Assembly: GCA_914767715.1 (NCBI GenBank)
Contig: OU612065.1
Span: 40,982,001-41,046,000, forward strand
Direction: 5' to 3'
DNA length: 64,000 nt
Source: Membranipora membranacea
Taxonomy: Eukaryota > Bryozoa > Gymnolaemata > Cheilostomatida > Membraniporidae
Shown: positions 24,601-37,596 of the stretch, piece by piece
Layout of the letters: each line of letters begins with the position of its first letter
Numbering within the stretch: position 1 is the first letter of the stretch
The notes under the pieces: generated by a model
Told to the model about the DNA's origin: nothing
Database searches by the model: none
Seen by the model: the letters and a program-made list of their open reading frames with translations, nothing else
Position numbers and translations under genes: made by a program

Positions 24601-27600
24601 GGGTAGTGCTGGTATGTCTCAGGCTAATAACATTGGACTATTATCTAATCATCGAGATATGAAATAAAGAATTAGCCTTTTAGGTTTATCCTGTCCACCT
24701 CCCAGCAGTCCCTGTCTATTATAGCCGCCACCTTATTATCTTCATTACTAATTTTGAAGGTGGTATTTAGAGAGAAATTTCTTGTTTATTAAGCGGTTAT
24801 TGTCCGCTAACCTTCCTAATATCGTCTCGGCTATAGACTAGATTATTGAGACTTAATCTAGTGGCTTTAAGTTTTCCTACCAGTCTGCATAGGCGGTGAT
24901 CTTCTGGGCTGGGAAAGCCCTGTACAACAAAGAAAACTTAATGCTGAGAAAGGCAAAGTAAATTAGCATATCATGTATTGGGATCATATAATGCTTTCTT
25001 CTTATGCTAACTAGTTGTAAGCTCATCACCTTAGGGACTCCGAGAATAAAGACCTTGTCACAGTAATGTCCATATTAACGGCTATCTCACAGTCTAGTCT
25101 CACATCAAATCTTATTGTGTTTACTCATCACTAGTGTTCAAAACAAGTAGCTTTCAAAAAAAGAAATGTTTTGTTGTGAAACATCTAATATGATGTTATT
25201 AATAATCACTATACACTCTCTTACACATATAAGTATGTGTGTTTGGTTGAATTGTTGTTCTGGAGGCTATTTATATAAGTGACATATACACTACAGTGTG
25301 ATGATGAGATTGTAGAGATAGGAGAGATAGTTACTCCTCGGTGAGATGACATTATTGAATTGTAACAGTACTCAGCCTGTCACCAGCCTGTCCCGAGGCT
25401 AAATATTCAACTCTGACAGAAAATTAACAGAATATCATCCGTCAAACACTTAGCCCTTGTTCCCGTTATTAGCCCATACTCCTGTTATTTGTACCAAAAT
25501 TATGGGATGTCGGTGAGACTATTCCTCAGGTATCCAGAGGGCCCTAAAAGTGACACCCTCTTACAGATATTGACTACTTGGTTAAGGTCAAAGCATCAAT
25601 GAACAGGTCTTCATAGAGCATTGAAGCCCTTTTGACAACGGCCATAAGAGCCTTAAACATCACTAACCGCGGCGCATGAAGGATCTCATGTATTGTTTTA
25701 AAATTCAATAATGACATCTATGGAGTTTTTTTTCATGTGAAATGTGTCTTATGTGTAATGTGCCTTATGAGGTAAATTTTAGGAGAAATATTTAGCTGAT
25801 TTTCTTTAAGAGTTCGCTGCCTCAGCACCCAGATCATCAGACACCATGGGTGGGAATATGAGGGTTTTCTGACGCAATACAGGACGACAAATTTCCATGG
25901 ATTTTAATTTTTGCTAATTAAAAGTTGGTTATCATTAATTCCAACAGTCTTTAAAATTTGGCATATTTTTAACGACAGCTAATATCGATATCGAAATAGG
26001 CTAATTCTATATTACATGAACGGCCAAGAATTCAAAATATCTCGGTCAGGTGACCAAATTGTATCTTCAAGATAAAATTGACGTAAAAAATCATCATCGA
26101 TATGAGCCATAGCTGAACAGAGCCTACAATAATATACTGTGCGTAAAAATAACTTCTGTTTTGCATCAAAACATTAAAAAAGATATTTGACAAAAATAAT
26201 ATCTACGAATAGGGTGTTGATTTCTAATTTATTTAAACCACTCAAACCCAAGATTGGAAGTTATTGGATTACTCAACTTCAAAGCCCCATTGATTTAGGC
26301 CATGCGACAAAAATTTAATCTAATTTTGACCAAGCCTACACAAGAGAGCTTAGCTTGTAATAGCATGATTTTTTTTATTTACAAATGCAACAAGTCTGGC
26401 GCCTGCCATTAAATCCTCTAATTGTGAAATGTTGTTGAATAATTCATGGCTCTGTTATTACTGGGCTGCGCTATTCTTATATCAGCAGGATTATATCGTA
26501 CTGTAGTCTGTCAGAGCAAAGTCTGGGGCGCTCGGGGCTTTACATCATGGTCTGTAACACGCGTCACGTATTGAAATATTTTAAATCGATGCGCTTTGAG
26601 CATGATCTTCATTATAACAAATCTGTATTTAGGACGTGTGTCTGATTTTGAATAGAGCAAAAGCGGATTAATAATTCCTCATAAACACGCGCTATTAGGT
26701 GCAAGATGCGAAATGGGCATTTTCACAAATTAGGACTTGTGCAGTGTGACACTAAGTTGCTGATGTTTCTGCAGAGTTTGAGGATGTAATATTTATTACT
26801 GGCCGGCTTGAATGGCCTCAAGTGTGTTATACCAGCTAAGTGGTGAAATCTGACAGGTCTGTCAATGGGCTTATGGGATATTGGCAGGTAAAAACTCCGT
26901 TAATGGAGTAGTATTAGCGTGTATTAGTATGAAGGCCTGGGCGACTTTTGGGTAAGGATTGACACCTTTTAACACCTTTTGACCACTCTGCTCACGGAAT
27001 ACAATAGAGATTACCGTCTCTGTGTGTCTCTGTGTGTCAATCTAGTGCATATATATCTATATAATCTATATATACAATAGAGAAGAAATCAAATTTTAGC
27101 TGATTTTCTGATGGAATAGATCTGACAGCTACATAATTAAATATGTGCACAGCAATTTTAATAAGTCTTTAAGATGATTTAGAGTTCTGAAATGAATTTT
27201 GTATTAATACTGATTTCAATCATGGTATGAAAAAGATCTTCCATAAACGAAATCTACTTCATGAGTGCTCAATATAATATACGAGGAGCCAGGAGAGAGC
27301 CTCTACCCATTGATTACCCCCTACAGCCGATCTACACAGCCACCAATCTACACAGCCAGCGAAATCCGTCTCTAATATGGTCGGCTCTATCCGATCGGCT
27401 CTATCCGCACAATTTATGATTTATTCAAAACCGACTTTAATTGACAATCCCTGTAATTATTTTGGACTTTGGTGAGCAGTTGGCCTTGTGTAGATATCCC
27501 TGTGTTGTTATTGGTATCACTTTGTAGGGTGTTAATCTTACACAATGTGTGGGTCATTTAGAGATAATGAAAGCGCGGCTGGCTCTTAATTACAACCCTA

Positions 27601-30463
27601 GTATTCTCCTAAGAGACACTTGTGGTGAAATGTCTCCTCATATCCACTGTAGCACTTTGCAGAGTCCAGATTAGCTAGAGATAAATATTAATGTGTTTAA
27701 TTCTGTTTGTATGTCGTGTGGCACACAGGGGGCACACAGGGCACACAGAGGCACCAGAAATAATAAATTATGATAATTGAGGCTTTTAGTCAAATTAAAC
27801 TGAGTCTGTTTACATTCTGTCAACATTTGTCCTCCTCGTCTTTTGTTTGTGTAGAATTTCTCAGCTGATCGTCAGAGCTGATCTGATCTTACATCTGGTC
27901 ACCACTGTTACCTAAATATTTTATTCTGACAGTGACAGTGTCACAGTATTTTTGATGAGCTAACATCATTCACTTGTTTACGCTCCACAGTGCATTGACG
28001 AAGCAAATATAGATGAATTATTACACCAGCATGATATATACACGCTATATACCAGCGCTGTAAATATAATAAAACAAAACATATAAACATATAAACATAT
28101 AAACATATAAACATAACATATAATAAATCCATTGATAAATAACACAAAAATTCTATTTAAGTATTTTAGCAAAATTTTGTTTATAGAATGATAATAGAAT
28201 ATTGAGTAAGGAAAGTGTCACCACGAGATTATAAAGGTCAGTCTGTGACGAGATTATACAGGTCAGTTTGTGAACTCGCTGACCCACGGAGGCAGCGATG
28301 CATTGTTTAGTTCTATGATAATAAGATATGTAAGACATGCTGACTTGTACTCTGATACATCACTAATATTAATACAGTATGCCTGCGCTGTCCTGCTGGG
28401 GGTACTTAATTGGCTGAGTTTTTGAAGTTAGGTATGTTGAATTTTCACAGCATGACACTGTTAGGTGCGCACACTCTACTCTCTACACTATATACTAATA
28501 CTGCTGCAGACATCTAGAGCCGCGCCGTCAGCACGCTTTGTTGTAATATTGGAGTTTAATTCTTATCAGTGATAAACTGGTTAGTGTATCAGTCATGTCT
28601 GCATCAATTAGAAAATTAATAGCAGAAGCTGAACTGGATAAACCGAAGAATTACAAGCTACATATTTGTATCCTTGATTATGTATCATTTCAATATTAAC
28701 ACAAGTAGCTTGTGCTGCTCTTAAACACCGCCCCGTTACTTTAAAATAAGCAGAGCGACGACATCTTTACTGATTTATATCATTGATGGTTTTGTGATAT
28801 TTTGATTGCTCTGCACATTTTGTGTGCTGTTTAAATTTTCTCAGGAGCATCTCGTCATCAATGCTTTTATTTTCCTTCTTCCCATGGTATTGAGCCCATA
28901 AAACTCTCTCTTGTCACAAACAAGATCATAATAAAGTCCCGTGTGTATTGTGCTGATGTGTACAAAACTAGCGGAAACACAACAGAGGTAATCCTATTAG
29001 TGCTTTGTTTCATTCATTTATGTGACTACCCAGCTTAACATAAAGACTTTCAACAATAACAATAACAACAACTAAATTTGTATTTTATTCAATAAAAGGA
29101 TTAACACTGCTGCGGAGCAGTGAAGGAGCGGAGCTGCCTCTACGATGATGTATCACTCTACGGCTGCCGGCTTACTGATACAATAAGAGTACCTCTGGGA
29201 TCATGTTTATGTATTATTATTTACTTGTACTTTGCAGTGAAAGTGCCTGAGTAGATTTACATCAAAGTAATTTTTTATTCCTTCTTTGTTACTTTTTAAT
29301 GAAGAATCGATAATTCTCTTGACAGGCCTCTGAAGGCCTTTAATCTATTTATACAATAGATAATATACTCTGACTAATAATATTGATTAGGCAGTGGACA
29401 GCTAGTTGTTAATGCTGCCGTATGACTCAGAGCAGCTATGATTATACCCCCCAGTGGCTCTTAGCTCACACTTATATTATTAGTGATGATTCTATAAGGG
29501 ATGAATACTACACCATAAGTAACAATATAATTTATAAGATACCAGAGATAGCTAGCTCTAACATTGGCTTAAAAAAGTTCATCTTGAAACATAAGCTGTA
29601 GATATTCAGGGCTGGTATCAGCAATAAGTTTCAGCGTTTGGTTTTGTTTCCGCGGTGGGTACAGACGTAGAAAATTATGAAGAGGGATATGAAATGTTGA
29701 CACACTTCTTTGTGTTGGTACTCAGAGTTGGTACTCAGAGTTGGTACTCAGAGTAAGAACATTCTATGTTATATAAGAGCTCTGTGTCTATGCCCACAAC
29801 TCTAATTTTCTATTATTGATCTATTATCTAATACAATTAACGAGTATTACTCATACGGAGCAGCGAGTGATCCCAGCTCCCACGAGATATCAAACTATCC
29901 TACTGAGCTGTGAACTAAATATGCTGTGATTTATCTAAAGCCACTATTCAGGTGGCCTTCACTAACTAGCAGTATTATTTGTGAAGGAGTAAAAGTATAG
30001 TTTTATGGTTATGATGATATGATTGTTATTGTTCCTGTATGTAACAAGGCATAAAAACATGAGGATCGATTTAACATAGCAGAGAATGTGGTCCTGGTCA
30101 GGTGTGTCCATAGGAATGTGGATAATAAAAATCATAATAAAGGAAATATATATACAGTAAAAATCATAATACCATTGTGTCAGATATGTAATAATAATTA
30201 TCATATATTATGCTTTGTGTTGATTGTCTTTGTGTAAATAGCTTGAACAAATAAATAAAAAAAGTATCGAAAAGTTATAGATGTATGTCTAGATAAAAAA
30301 TGGGAATATATTACATGGTAAAAATTTGCATGGCTGCTATAAGATGTGATGATTGTTTGTATTGCACTGTTCACAGACACACAGACAGACAGACAGACAG
30401 ACATTATAGCTGATATTGGCTGACATAAGTATAAATAACAGAGAGAGTATATATTATATGAGA
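21698..30463. other. 8.8-kb gene-poor interval (CATSPER3 3' side to neurogenin 3' side)
   Basis: I find no convincing gene. Contents: possible CATSPER3 3' UTR with AATAAA at 22292-22297; poly-G and poly-C runs near 22070 and 22345; a TAAACATA tract at 28080-28112; a 14-bp triplet repeat (GTTGGTACTCAGA) at 29726-29752; a short open frame at 26446-26574; and two unconnected exon-like frames at 28595-28690 and 28851-28988. The interval is unique-looking sequence and may hold distal control elements for the neurogenin gene. Confidence 0.5.
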
Positions 30464-31547
30464 TCAGTGACAATGTGATAAAGCATTAGAAATCTCAGGC
30501 ATATGTAGCATGTTTTGTGCTGACGATGTATTATTGTGATATGCATAGTACTGATGCTGCTGATTTGTAAAAATAGGGCTGCTGGCGGACATTATGTCCT
30601 CTTCGATAGCCTGGTTCCACTCGTTACTTGAAAGGTTAGATTGGGGGCTACATGATACCTCACTGTAATAGTCATAGCTGTCTGTGTTTGATGCTGGTGA
30701 CGGCGAGTATTGGATACAGCTAGGTACGCTGTTATACTGCCACGCTGGCTCCTGTTTATAGGCTGCTGCTGACGCCGTGCCGTAGGTGCTGCCGATGTAT
30801 TGTTGTGGTGCTGAGGCTAAGTTAGCGACCTGCTGCTCATGTACAGAAGTAGAAGTGTGCTGATCATCTACTGATTTGTTATCTGAAGTCTCTAAGATGT
30901 TCAGCGTCTCTGATAGAGCCAGTATATAGTTATATGCATATCTACAAAACATATAAATGAGAAAGCTATAAACACATATAACTCATACATTGTAAACACT
31001 ATTAACTATTTAAACAAATCTGTCCTTGCATGTTACTCAGTTATATTTAGCCAATCCTTACTTCCTACAAACAAATATTTTTTTCTCTTCCTATCACTTA
31101 TATTAAAACAACTCAACTTAGCAAAAATTTTTTTATATTATTATGATATCAATTACTATCAAATTATTGAAAGTTACTGCGAGTTAATTTAGGTGTGTAT
31201 AATTCTTACCTGAGAGTTTCTATCTTAGTTAGCTTTGTCTCCTCATCACCAGTTGGTAACATCACTCGCAGCTTGTCTAGAGCGTCGTTTAGATCATGCA
31301 TTCTGTTTCTCTCTCGGTTGTTTGCTTTGTTCCTCCTGGTTTTCTTGATTTTGATCACAGTCTCCGGACTCCTCTGTCGCGTTCTCTTGGTTCGACGTTT
31401 AGGTTTATGATCAGCTGCCGGAGGGCTGCCATTGTTTGATGATGCCGAGTCTGTGATGCTACTGGCAGGCGAAGGCATGCCACTGCTCTCTGTCTGCACT
31501 GAGTCACTACAGCTAAGGAAAGCATCTACACAACTGCTCTCAGACAT
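30464..31547 (-). CDS. NEUROG: Neurogenin-family bHLH transcription factor
   Basis: Proneural transcription factor that binds E-boxes as a heterodimer with E-proteins and drives neuronal fate. Two exons on the minus strand, 31547-31210 and 30941-30464, join in phase to 271 residues. The bHLH spans about residues 71-127: basic region [17 protein letters not shown], helix 1 [10 protein letters not shown], a short loop, helix 2 [20 protein letters not shown]. The NxRERxRMHxLN basic region and the [14 protein letters not shown] helix 2 are diagnostic of the neurogenin group rather than atonal or NeuroD. The N-terminus is Ser-rich with a basic stretch ([12 protein letters not shown]); the C-terminus is Gln/Tyr/Ser-rich and likely activating. 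The single intron interrupts helix 2 after ETLR. Vertebrate neurogenins are intronless in the coding region. It is isolated by 8.8 kb and 4.8 kb of gene-poor DNA. Confidence 0.92.
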
Positions 31548-31677
31548 TGTGACTTGGTGTGTGAGTTCTATGTGGAGTAAATGTCTGTCTATGCTACTGT
31601 CTTACTCAACTTGTGAAATGTGCAGCAGTTTTTAATCTGGCTGATAAAATTGTTGTGAATCAATACCATGGCGTGTG

Positions 31678-31800
31678 CCTATTTAAATATAGTAAGGCAG
31701 AGCAATTAAAGTGGGCGGGACCTAAAGGTATTAAAAGTGTGTCCACTCATTAAAAGTACCACGCTTCTAAACTGCTGCAGGTTAGGCCCGCCCCCAGCTT
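31678..31800 (-). promoter_or_regulatory. Candidate neurogenin core promoter
   Basis: Read on the minus strand, a TATATTTAAATA box (31681-31692) lies about 135 bp upstream of the ATG. Further upstream are GC boxes: GGGCGGG near 31711-31717 (plus strand) and CCCGCCCCC near 31787-31795. Position and composition fit a promoter; no functional evidence. Confidence 0.4.
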
Positions 31801-34500
31801 GTTATGTTCATTTTAAACATTGTATGAAATTTATTAGAGAGTTGATTGCTATTGTTAGAACCACTAGCCTGACAATCATGTCTGAATAATTATCAGTAAG
31901 TGTTCCACTGAACACCTGATATACGTTCAGACATAATATATATACATACAGGGCATACTCCATCACTAGTCGTATGTGTCACTCAAATATAAAATACCTG
32001 GCAATTCACCCTTTTATAATCTTATCATACTCAATCTAAATGTCATGATATTGAGAATGAAAATTACCCTAAATAAATGCGTCAAATTCCAGTTTTACAT
32101 TCAAATCTTTTATATTAAATCTATTAGTGTAAATTACTGAGCGAGGGTTTAACATGCAATAGATAAAACCTTATAGCTGCTTATAGCTGCAGCGTTTATC
32201 TGTACTCTGATGAGATGGCTGGTAAGATGGGACGACAGCTCTCCTCTATACATGAGTCAAGTTCTGACCTCACCTGACCTGTGTCACAAAAATCAAGCTG
32301 ATTTAGTGGCACGCTTTTATCCGTGTCATGGCCGCCCGCTGGGTCTAATATATGTCTCAGTATCAGTGATGCTGGACTATTCTCTGTTAGAATTAGCTTG
32401 AGAGGCTGATATATTGCACTTATTAGCCAAACTATCCAAGAGTTTGAACAAAACGGAACGAATAACTACAGAATAATAAAACAATCGGTGTCACTGTTAC
32501 AAAAAAAGTCAACATTATTAGCTAAAAATTAGCTGTCTGTAATTGCAAGTTGACATCAAGTATAATTTTTCAGCGTCACTGCGGAAGCATATCATTCTAC
32601 AGTGTATTAATTGTGACATTCTGAATCTTAAGTTGGTTTTAGCAAGTTTTCGTGCCATTTTTGTTTTGAGAACATTCCAAAAACTCTTCCGCTCACAAAA
32701 ATTTTGGTCAACTTAAAAATTATATCAGTCAAGGGATTTAAACCCCAGTCTATGGATTAGATGTTTCTACACTGAAGTGGGAATAAGTGAATTAATGAGT
32801 GAGCAACTGTTTGAAGCTGTGAAACTTGTTCCTTGTACCGCTTCAGTAAATCCCCCTCATCCCGCTTCAGTAACCCCCCATCCCCGAAACAGCCTCAGCA
32901 GTTTTATCTAGCTAACTGATATGGAGTAATTTAAGCTGGTGACTGAGTTAACCCTAGAAGCCTTATGACAGTCTTATGGCATCCTCATACAGTCGACTCA
33001 GAGAAACAAGTCCTAATCTCATACGATCCTAATCTCATACATCGATAGAGCATCAGGGCTCAGTGGTCCCATGTCACATTAGCGTATTCGGAGTTACTTA
33101 ACAGAAAACTATGAAGGAATTAAGCTTGTACATTTCAGGTCTTACTATTGTTATAAGTTTTAGTTACACAGGTGATAGGATAATAATATTAGTATACCTG
33201 TATATAGGAGAGGAAAGGGGGGAGGGAGTAGCAAGGTAGCGATAAGGGTGCAATCTTCTTATAATAATCACATATAAGAGCTTACAGTAATTCCTACTTG
33301 AACACAGATCAGACTATTAGTGCTCCTTCAATGCTACTTTATCAGCTTGGGTAAGATTTAAAATTGAATTTAGAGTCTCCCCGCTAAATTTAATTGTATT
33401 TGTAAAATTGGACCCTAAACATAAAGATATCTTATAATTTAAATTTAACAGAAGTTTTCCGGCACCATTGTAGCAATAATTTTTGTAACACTTACGACAT
33501 GGTCTATTGTTAATAGTTAGAATAAATTCGATATACTGATGTCTTCAATTTCTCTCTTCAAATCACAGACATCTCAAAACACTAAACGTGCGCCAGTCTT
33601 CCAGTACTGCAACTTCTAGAGTTTGAATTTTAGGTGTTTACTGCATTTTAATAATTCATAGCTCTGAAATATAGAATACAATATAAATATTATGATTGCA
33701 GCATTTTGCAGTGTTGTTATATTTGTCTATATAAATATATATATATTGCTCATACAAAGTATATTATATAAGGGACAGAATCAAGACTTTCTAACACACA
33801 CCCAAGTCCAATTTTCTTTCCCGTACAACCTGCTGTTGATTTAAACTTTTTCTTGACCTGACTTTTGCATGTTAGAACTAAATCAACATGGAAGAGAAAA
33901 TTGGCTGACACTGATGGCTAACATGACATTCATCAATAAGAAACACAACAAAAACAATACAATACAATGTCATCCATTCTCATAAACTCATAATGATCCC
34001 ATTAACTCACAGATTATTGTCATCCCTAAACTCATTAAATAGCAATTCATACTTTCAGCCACCATAGAGTGTGATTCATCCGAACACTACGGGTTAGCGG
34101 TGACGCCCCGTAACAGAATGTGTGTGTAAATGGTTGAGAGTGAAAGCCCTACATAGCCAAACTTACTACCAAATCATGGAAGTATTGATTGACTATATAA
34201 TTGGTTTACTCGATAGCTGTGTACATTGGCTGGAGACTATTAGAATCTGTCTGTATAATATTATCTTCTCTAATAAGACAAGTAAAGTAGTCACATGATA
34301 ATGTCACAACAATGTTAAAATTGATAATGTGCTATTCTAATTCATTATAATTGACAATTATAGCTAATTATAATAGCAGTGACTCCGATTCATGATAAAT
34401 ATTTTAATGGCACTATATTATCAGATGGTCATTTTCCCAAATTCATTAATAAAAAATTAGTTTTAAATTTACAACATCCACAGCACTGCACCCCATTTAT

Positions 34501-34522
34501 GTCAGGGAGAATTCTCCCTGAC
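34501..34522. repeat. Perfect 22-bp palindrome
   Basis: GTCAGGGAGA joined to ATTCTCCCTGAC... reads identically on both strands, with no spacer. It lies in the neurogenin upstream interval. It could be a dimeric factor site or chance. Confidence 0.9.
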
Positions 34523-35049
34523 TTTATAATATTATGGATACTCACGAAATGTTGACTCTTGAATAAAATTGAGGAATAAAATATTGAGAAAATATAAAGC
34601 CTCAGTTCAAGACTCACCATCTTCTTAGAGTCAGGTGCTTAGGCTAATAAATACGCCGCATACTTGACAGTGTCCATCTGAACTCCTCAGTGATTTATTT
34701 TTATATTTTTATTACATCTATGATTAACAAGATAACTGATGGGGAGAAGGGGGTTTGGGGGCCGGCCCTTTTACGAGGAAGCGACTAGTACACCATTTCC
34801 TGGTTAAAGGATCTTTATGGACCATGTGTTTTTGTTGTTTTCCAAGCATAACTAGTGTAACTACATGGGAATTCAATAATGAGAAAATTAGAAATAAATT
34901 AGAAATATGATGTTTGAGTTAAATACAGTGAGTTGCTAGAGAACACCATGGACAGGGCAGTTACTTCATAAGTGGAAATTTGGCTTCGTTACCTTAACAG
35001 ATGCAGAAATTTAGCAACACACACACATCACATGCACCTAAATCACCTT

Positions 35050-35230
35050 TCACACACTGAGTTATACAGTAGCCTCAGTAGGGTCTCACACTGAGTTATA
35101 CAGTAGCCTCAGTAGGGAGCTCAGTAGGGAGCTCAGTAGGGAGGGGTTATACAGTAGCCTCAGTAGGGAGGGGTTATACAGTAGCCTCAGTAGGGAGGGG
35201 TTATACAGTAGCCTCAGTAGGGAGGGGAGG
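35050..35230. repeat. 27-bp minisatellite, about 4-5 copies
   Basis: Unit TTATACAGTAGCCTCAGTAG followed by GGAGGGG; the first two copies are incomplete and separated by short AGCTCAGTAGGG duplications. Confidence 0.93.
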
Positions 35231-36244
35231 GATGTTGGTATTTAGAGTCTTTCAGTTATTTTGATAGGAAAGAGACTATCCTGCCAATAACTCCTATAAG
35301 GTGCCGTGTCACATGATACTGCATGAGAAGAGAGAAGATAACTACAAAATATGAGGCTCAAAGGACAGGTTAAAAATTGGTAAAATTACGAAGTGTGACA
35401 CAGTACTGTATTTCCAAACAACTGAGCCATGTCACATTGCTTTAGAAAAAAAAGTTGGGGTGTACAATACTCTGTATTTTTGTGATATGATTGATTCTGA
35501 AAACATCTTTCTTGGAACTTCTTTTCACAATTTTTATGTCTGATCGATGATCACGTTCCATAGAAAAAGATGAAGTTGAAAAAAATATTCAACACTTCAA
35601 CTAACTTCCCTGGGTAGGATATTTATAGTATTGTCTATAAGCAGTTCGGTAAGAGAGTTTCAGCAGTGATTGATAATTATTTTGAAACAAGTTGTCCTCT
35701 CATTGAAATATAAGACCAACAATGGCCAACAATAATAATGTTCTCCTCACCCACCACCGCATATGTATGACATACGACATGTTATCAAACAGTTCTGCTG
35801 CTGGTTCTGCATTTTAAGTTGCCTTGACCTGCCTAACTAAGGGTTTTGTTGATTTATACAGTAAAGAGAACAGAAAGATCACAACAAAATACAGTGTAGT
35901 TTACTTATTACATTAAAACCTCTGGGGACCACAAAAATTTGTCCTAATTAAGCAGAGTCTGAATTATGTGACATTAGAATACATTGAGATCTAGCTGAAA
36001 GTACCGATTTTCTTTGTCTGAATTAACAAGAGTTCTGAATTATAAAGTCTGAATTAACCAGCTTACACTGTAATAAGTATAACTTGTTATCATCAACTGA
36101 TCCAGTAAGTTATAAATGTAACTAATATAAATTACCATCACACACAAACTCTGCAGTAACACACAAACTCTGTAACGTACACCTGATGTTTCTCACGCCT
36201 TGTATCACCCTCCCTACCATGAGCGGCTCTGAATATCACATTAG

Positions 36245-36253
36245 TATATAAAC
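36245..36253 (+). promoter_or_regulatory. TATA box of the meteorin-like gene
   Basis: TATATAAAC lies 52 bp upstream of the ATG at 36305, so transcription would start about 25 bp before the coding region. Confidence 0.55.
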
Positions 36254-36304
36254 TCAGACCAGATCACACACAAACATACCACTAAGCTAACATATACTAC
36301 TAAT

Positions 36305-37206
36305 ATGTGGGTTGTGATTTCTCTTGTGATTCTAGCTGCTAACTTTGCCAGCGGATTTCTCAATGGAGCTTGTACTGCTTATGTAGACAGCAGGTAAGTT
36401 ATATATAATATATCTACACCGTCATTGAGTAGCAGTCATGTTATAAATGATGATGATCCTTAAGTTACCAATCATTCTTACACCAGGCTGCCAGGTCTAC
36501 ATTCCTTAGGGCTATGGTATGTGGAAGCTCTTCTTTATCAACAGTGACACCTCTGGTCATTTGTATCAAACATAATACACTAATCTCATTATTATAATGT
36601 ATATACATCGGGTCTCATAGGAGAAGTGAGATCATCTCAGTGATCAGTGTAGAGATCTGTAAAACTGGTGAGATTTACTGGAATTATCCAAAAGGGGAAG
36701 GAAAAGTTATATTCAGATCAACAGATGGTGATTTTGAGATCTGTATTACTCCTGATCTGGGAGGATTCCAGGCTTACACCAGAACTGATACTAATGAAGT
36801 ATTCACCCTCAGTGACCATGCAGACAAAGGTGAGATGGTTTTTCTATCCATACAGAATTCATCGAAGATTCATAAATGAGTTATTTCTTAAAAGCTAGGA
36901 GGGCACAACTTCTTTTCTTCTTGTCTTTTCAAAATTAGTATAGGCATATGCATATACCAAATCAAATCCAATCAAAGCATGACATGTGTTACTGAGTGTA
37001 AAGACTGCAACACACAGCCCAGCCATATAATGACTGCTAAATTTGGATTATTCCTAATATATTACCCAACGCCAACATGCATTCTTGATTTCTCAATTTC
37101 AGCCATTTGCATGAAATCAAAGAAGCAGCAGATACCGATCACCGTGACAGCAGATGATATGCTCTATTACATGTCTAATTCTAGATATGAGATATCTATG
37201 ATTTAA
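36305..37206 (+). CDS. Small secreted protein resembling the meteorin N-terminal domain
   Basis: Three exons (36305-36393, 36621-36829, 37103-37206) join in phase to 133 residues. Residues 1-17 form a signal peptide (MWVVISLVILAANFASG). The mature part has four Cys, in GAC, EICKTG, FEICITP and AICMK. The order and spacing fit the N-terminal half of meteorin/meteorin-like: Cys, then V..V.[LI].C..G.[VI].W.YP.G, then [VI]CI, then a tail ending in YE[LI]. Here these read VEICKTGEIYWNYPKGEG, FEICITP and SRYEISMI. Vertebrate meteorins are about 300 residues with a second, NTR-like domain; this protein stops after the first. It is therefore a possible single-domain secreted ligand. The match is from memory of the family and moderate; another small Cys-rich secreted family is possible. 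It converges with CCDC103, 390 bp apart. Confidence 0.6.
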
Positions 37207-37285
37207 ATATAACCTGGCGATCTATTACTGAAAGTCAATGTCTTAGAATTCCTGAGAAAATGTAAGGGTAAATAACTACATATTT

Positions 37286-37291
37286 AATAAA
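37286..37291 (+). terminator. Poly(A) signal of the meteorin-like gene
   Basis: AATAAA 80 bp after the stop codon, before the convergent CCDC103 gene. Confidence 0.5.
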
Positions 37292-37596
37292 CTGTTCTCA
37301 ACAAAGAACTTAAACTACAACATCTGGGCTCTGATCTGTATTTCTTTAAAAAATCTAACATTATACCACTCAAAAATTTAAACAAAGTTATTTTATTGCA
37401 GTTCATACTGTTTGGTATATATGTCAAGAATGAGATAATAACAAGTATAATATAATAAGACGCCTTTTTACTAAACAGTAATTATAAGTCCTCAGATTAC
37501 CCCTGACATCTCCCCTGAATATCCGACCCTTTTACAGACCTCAGAGTAGAGCAGCGCTGCTAATACTATATCAGAGAAATACGCTAACTAATCCAT

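Larger units (their letters stand above)
31801..36244. other. 4.4-kb gene-free interval upstream of neurogenin
   Basis: No coding exons recognised. Contains a perfect 22-bp palindrome at 34501-34522, a 27-bp minisatellite at 35057-35226, and short A/T tracts. It is the 5' flank of the neurogenin gene and also the upstream region of the meteorin-like gene. Confidence 0.5.
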
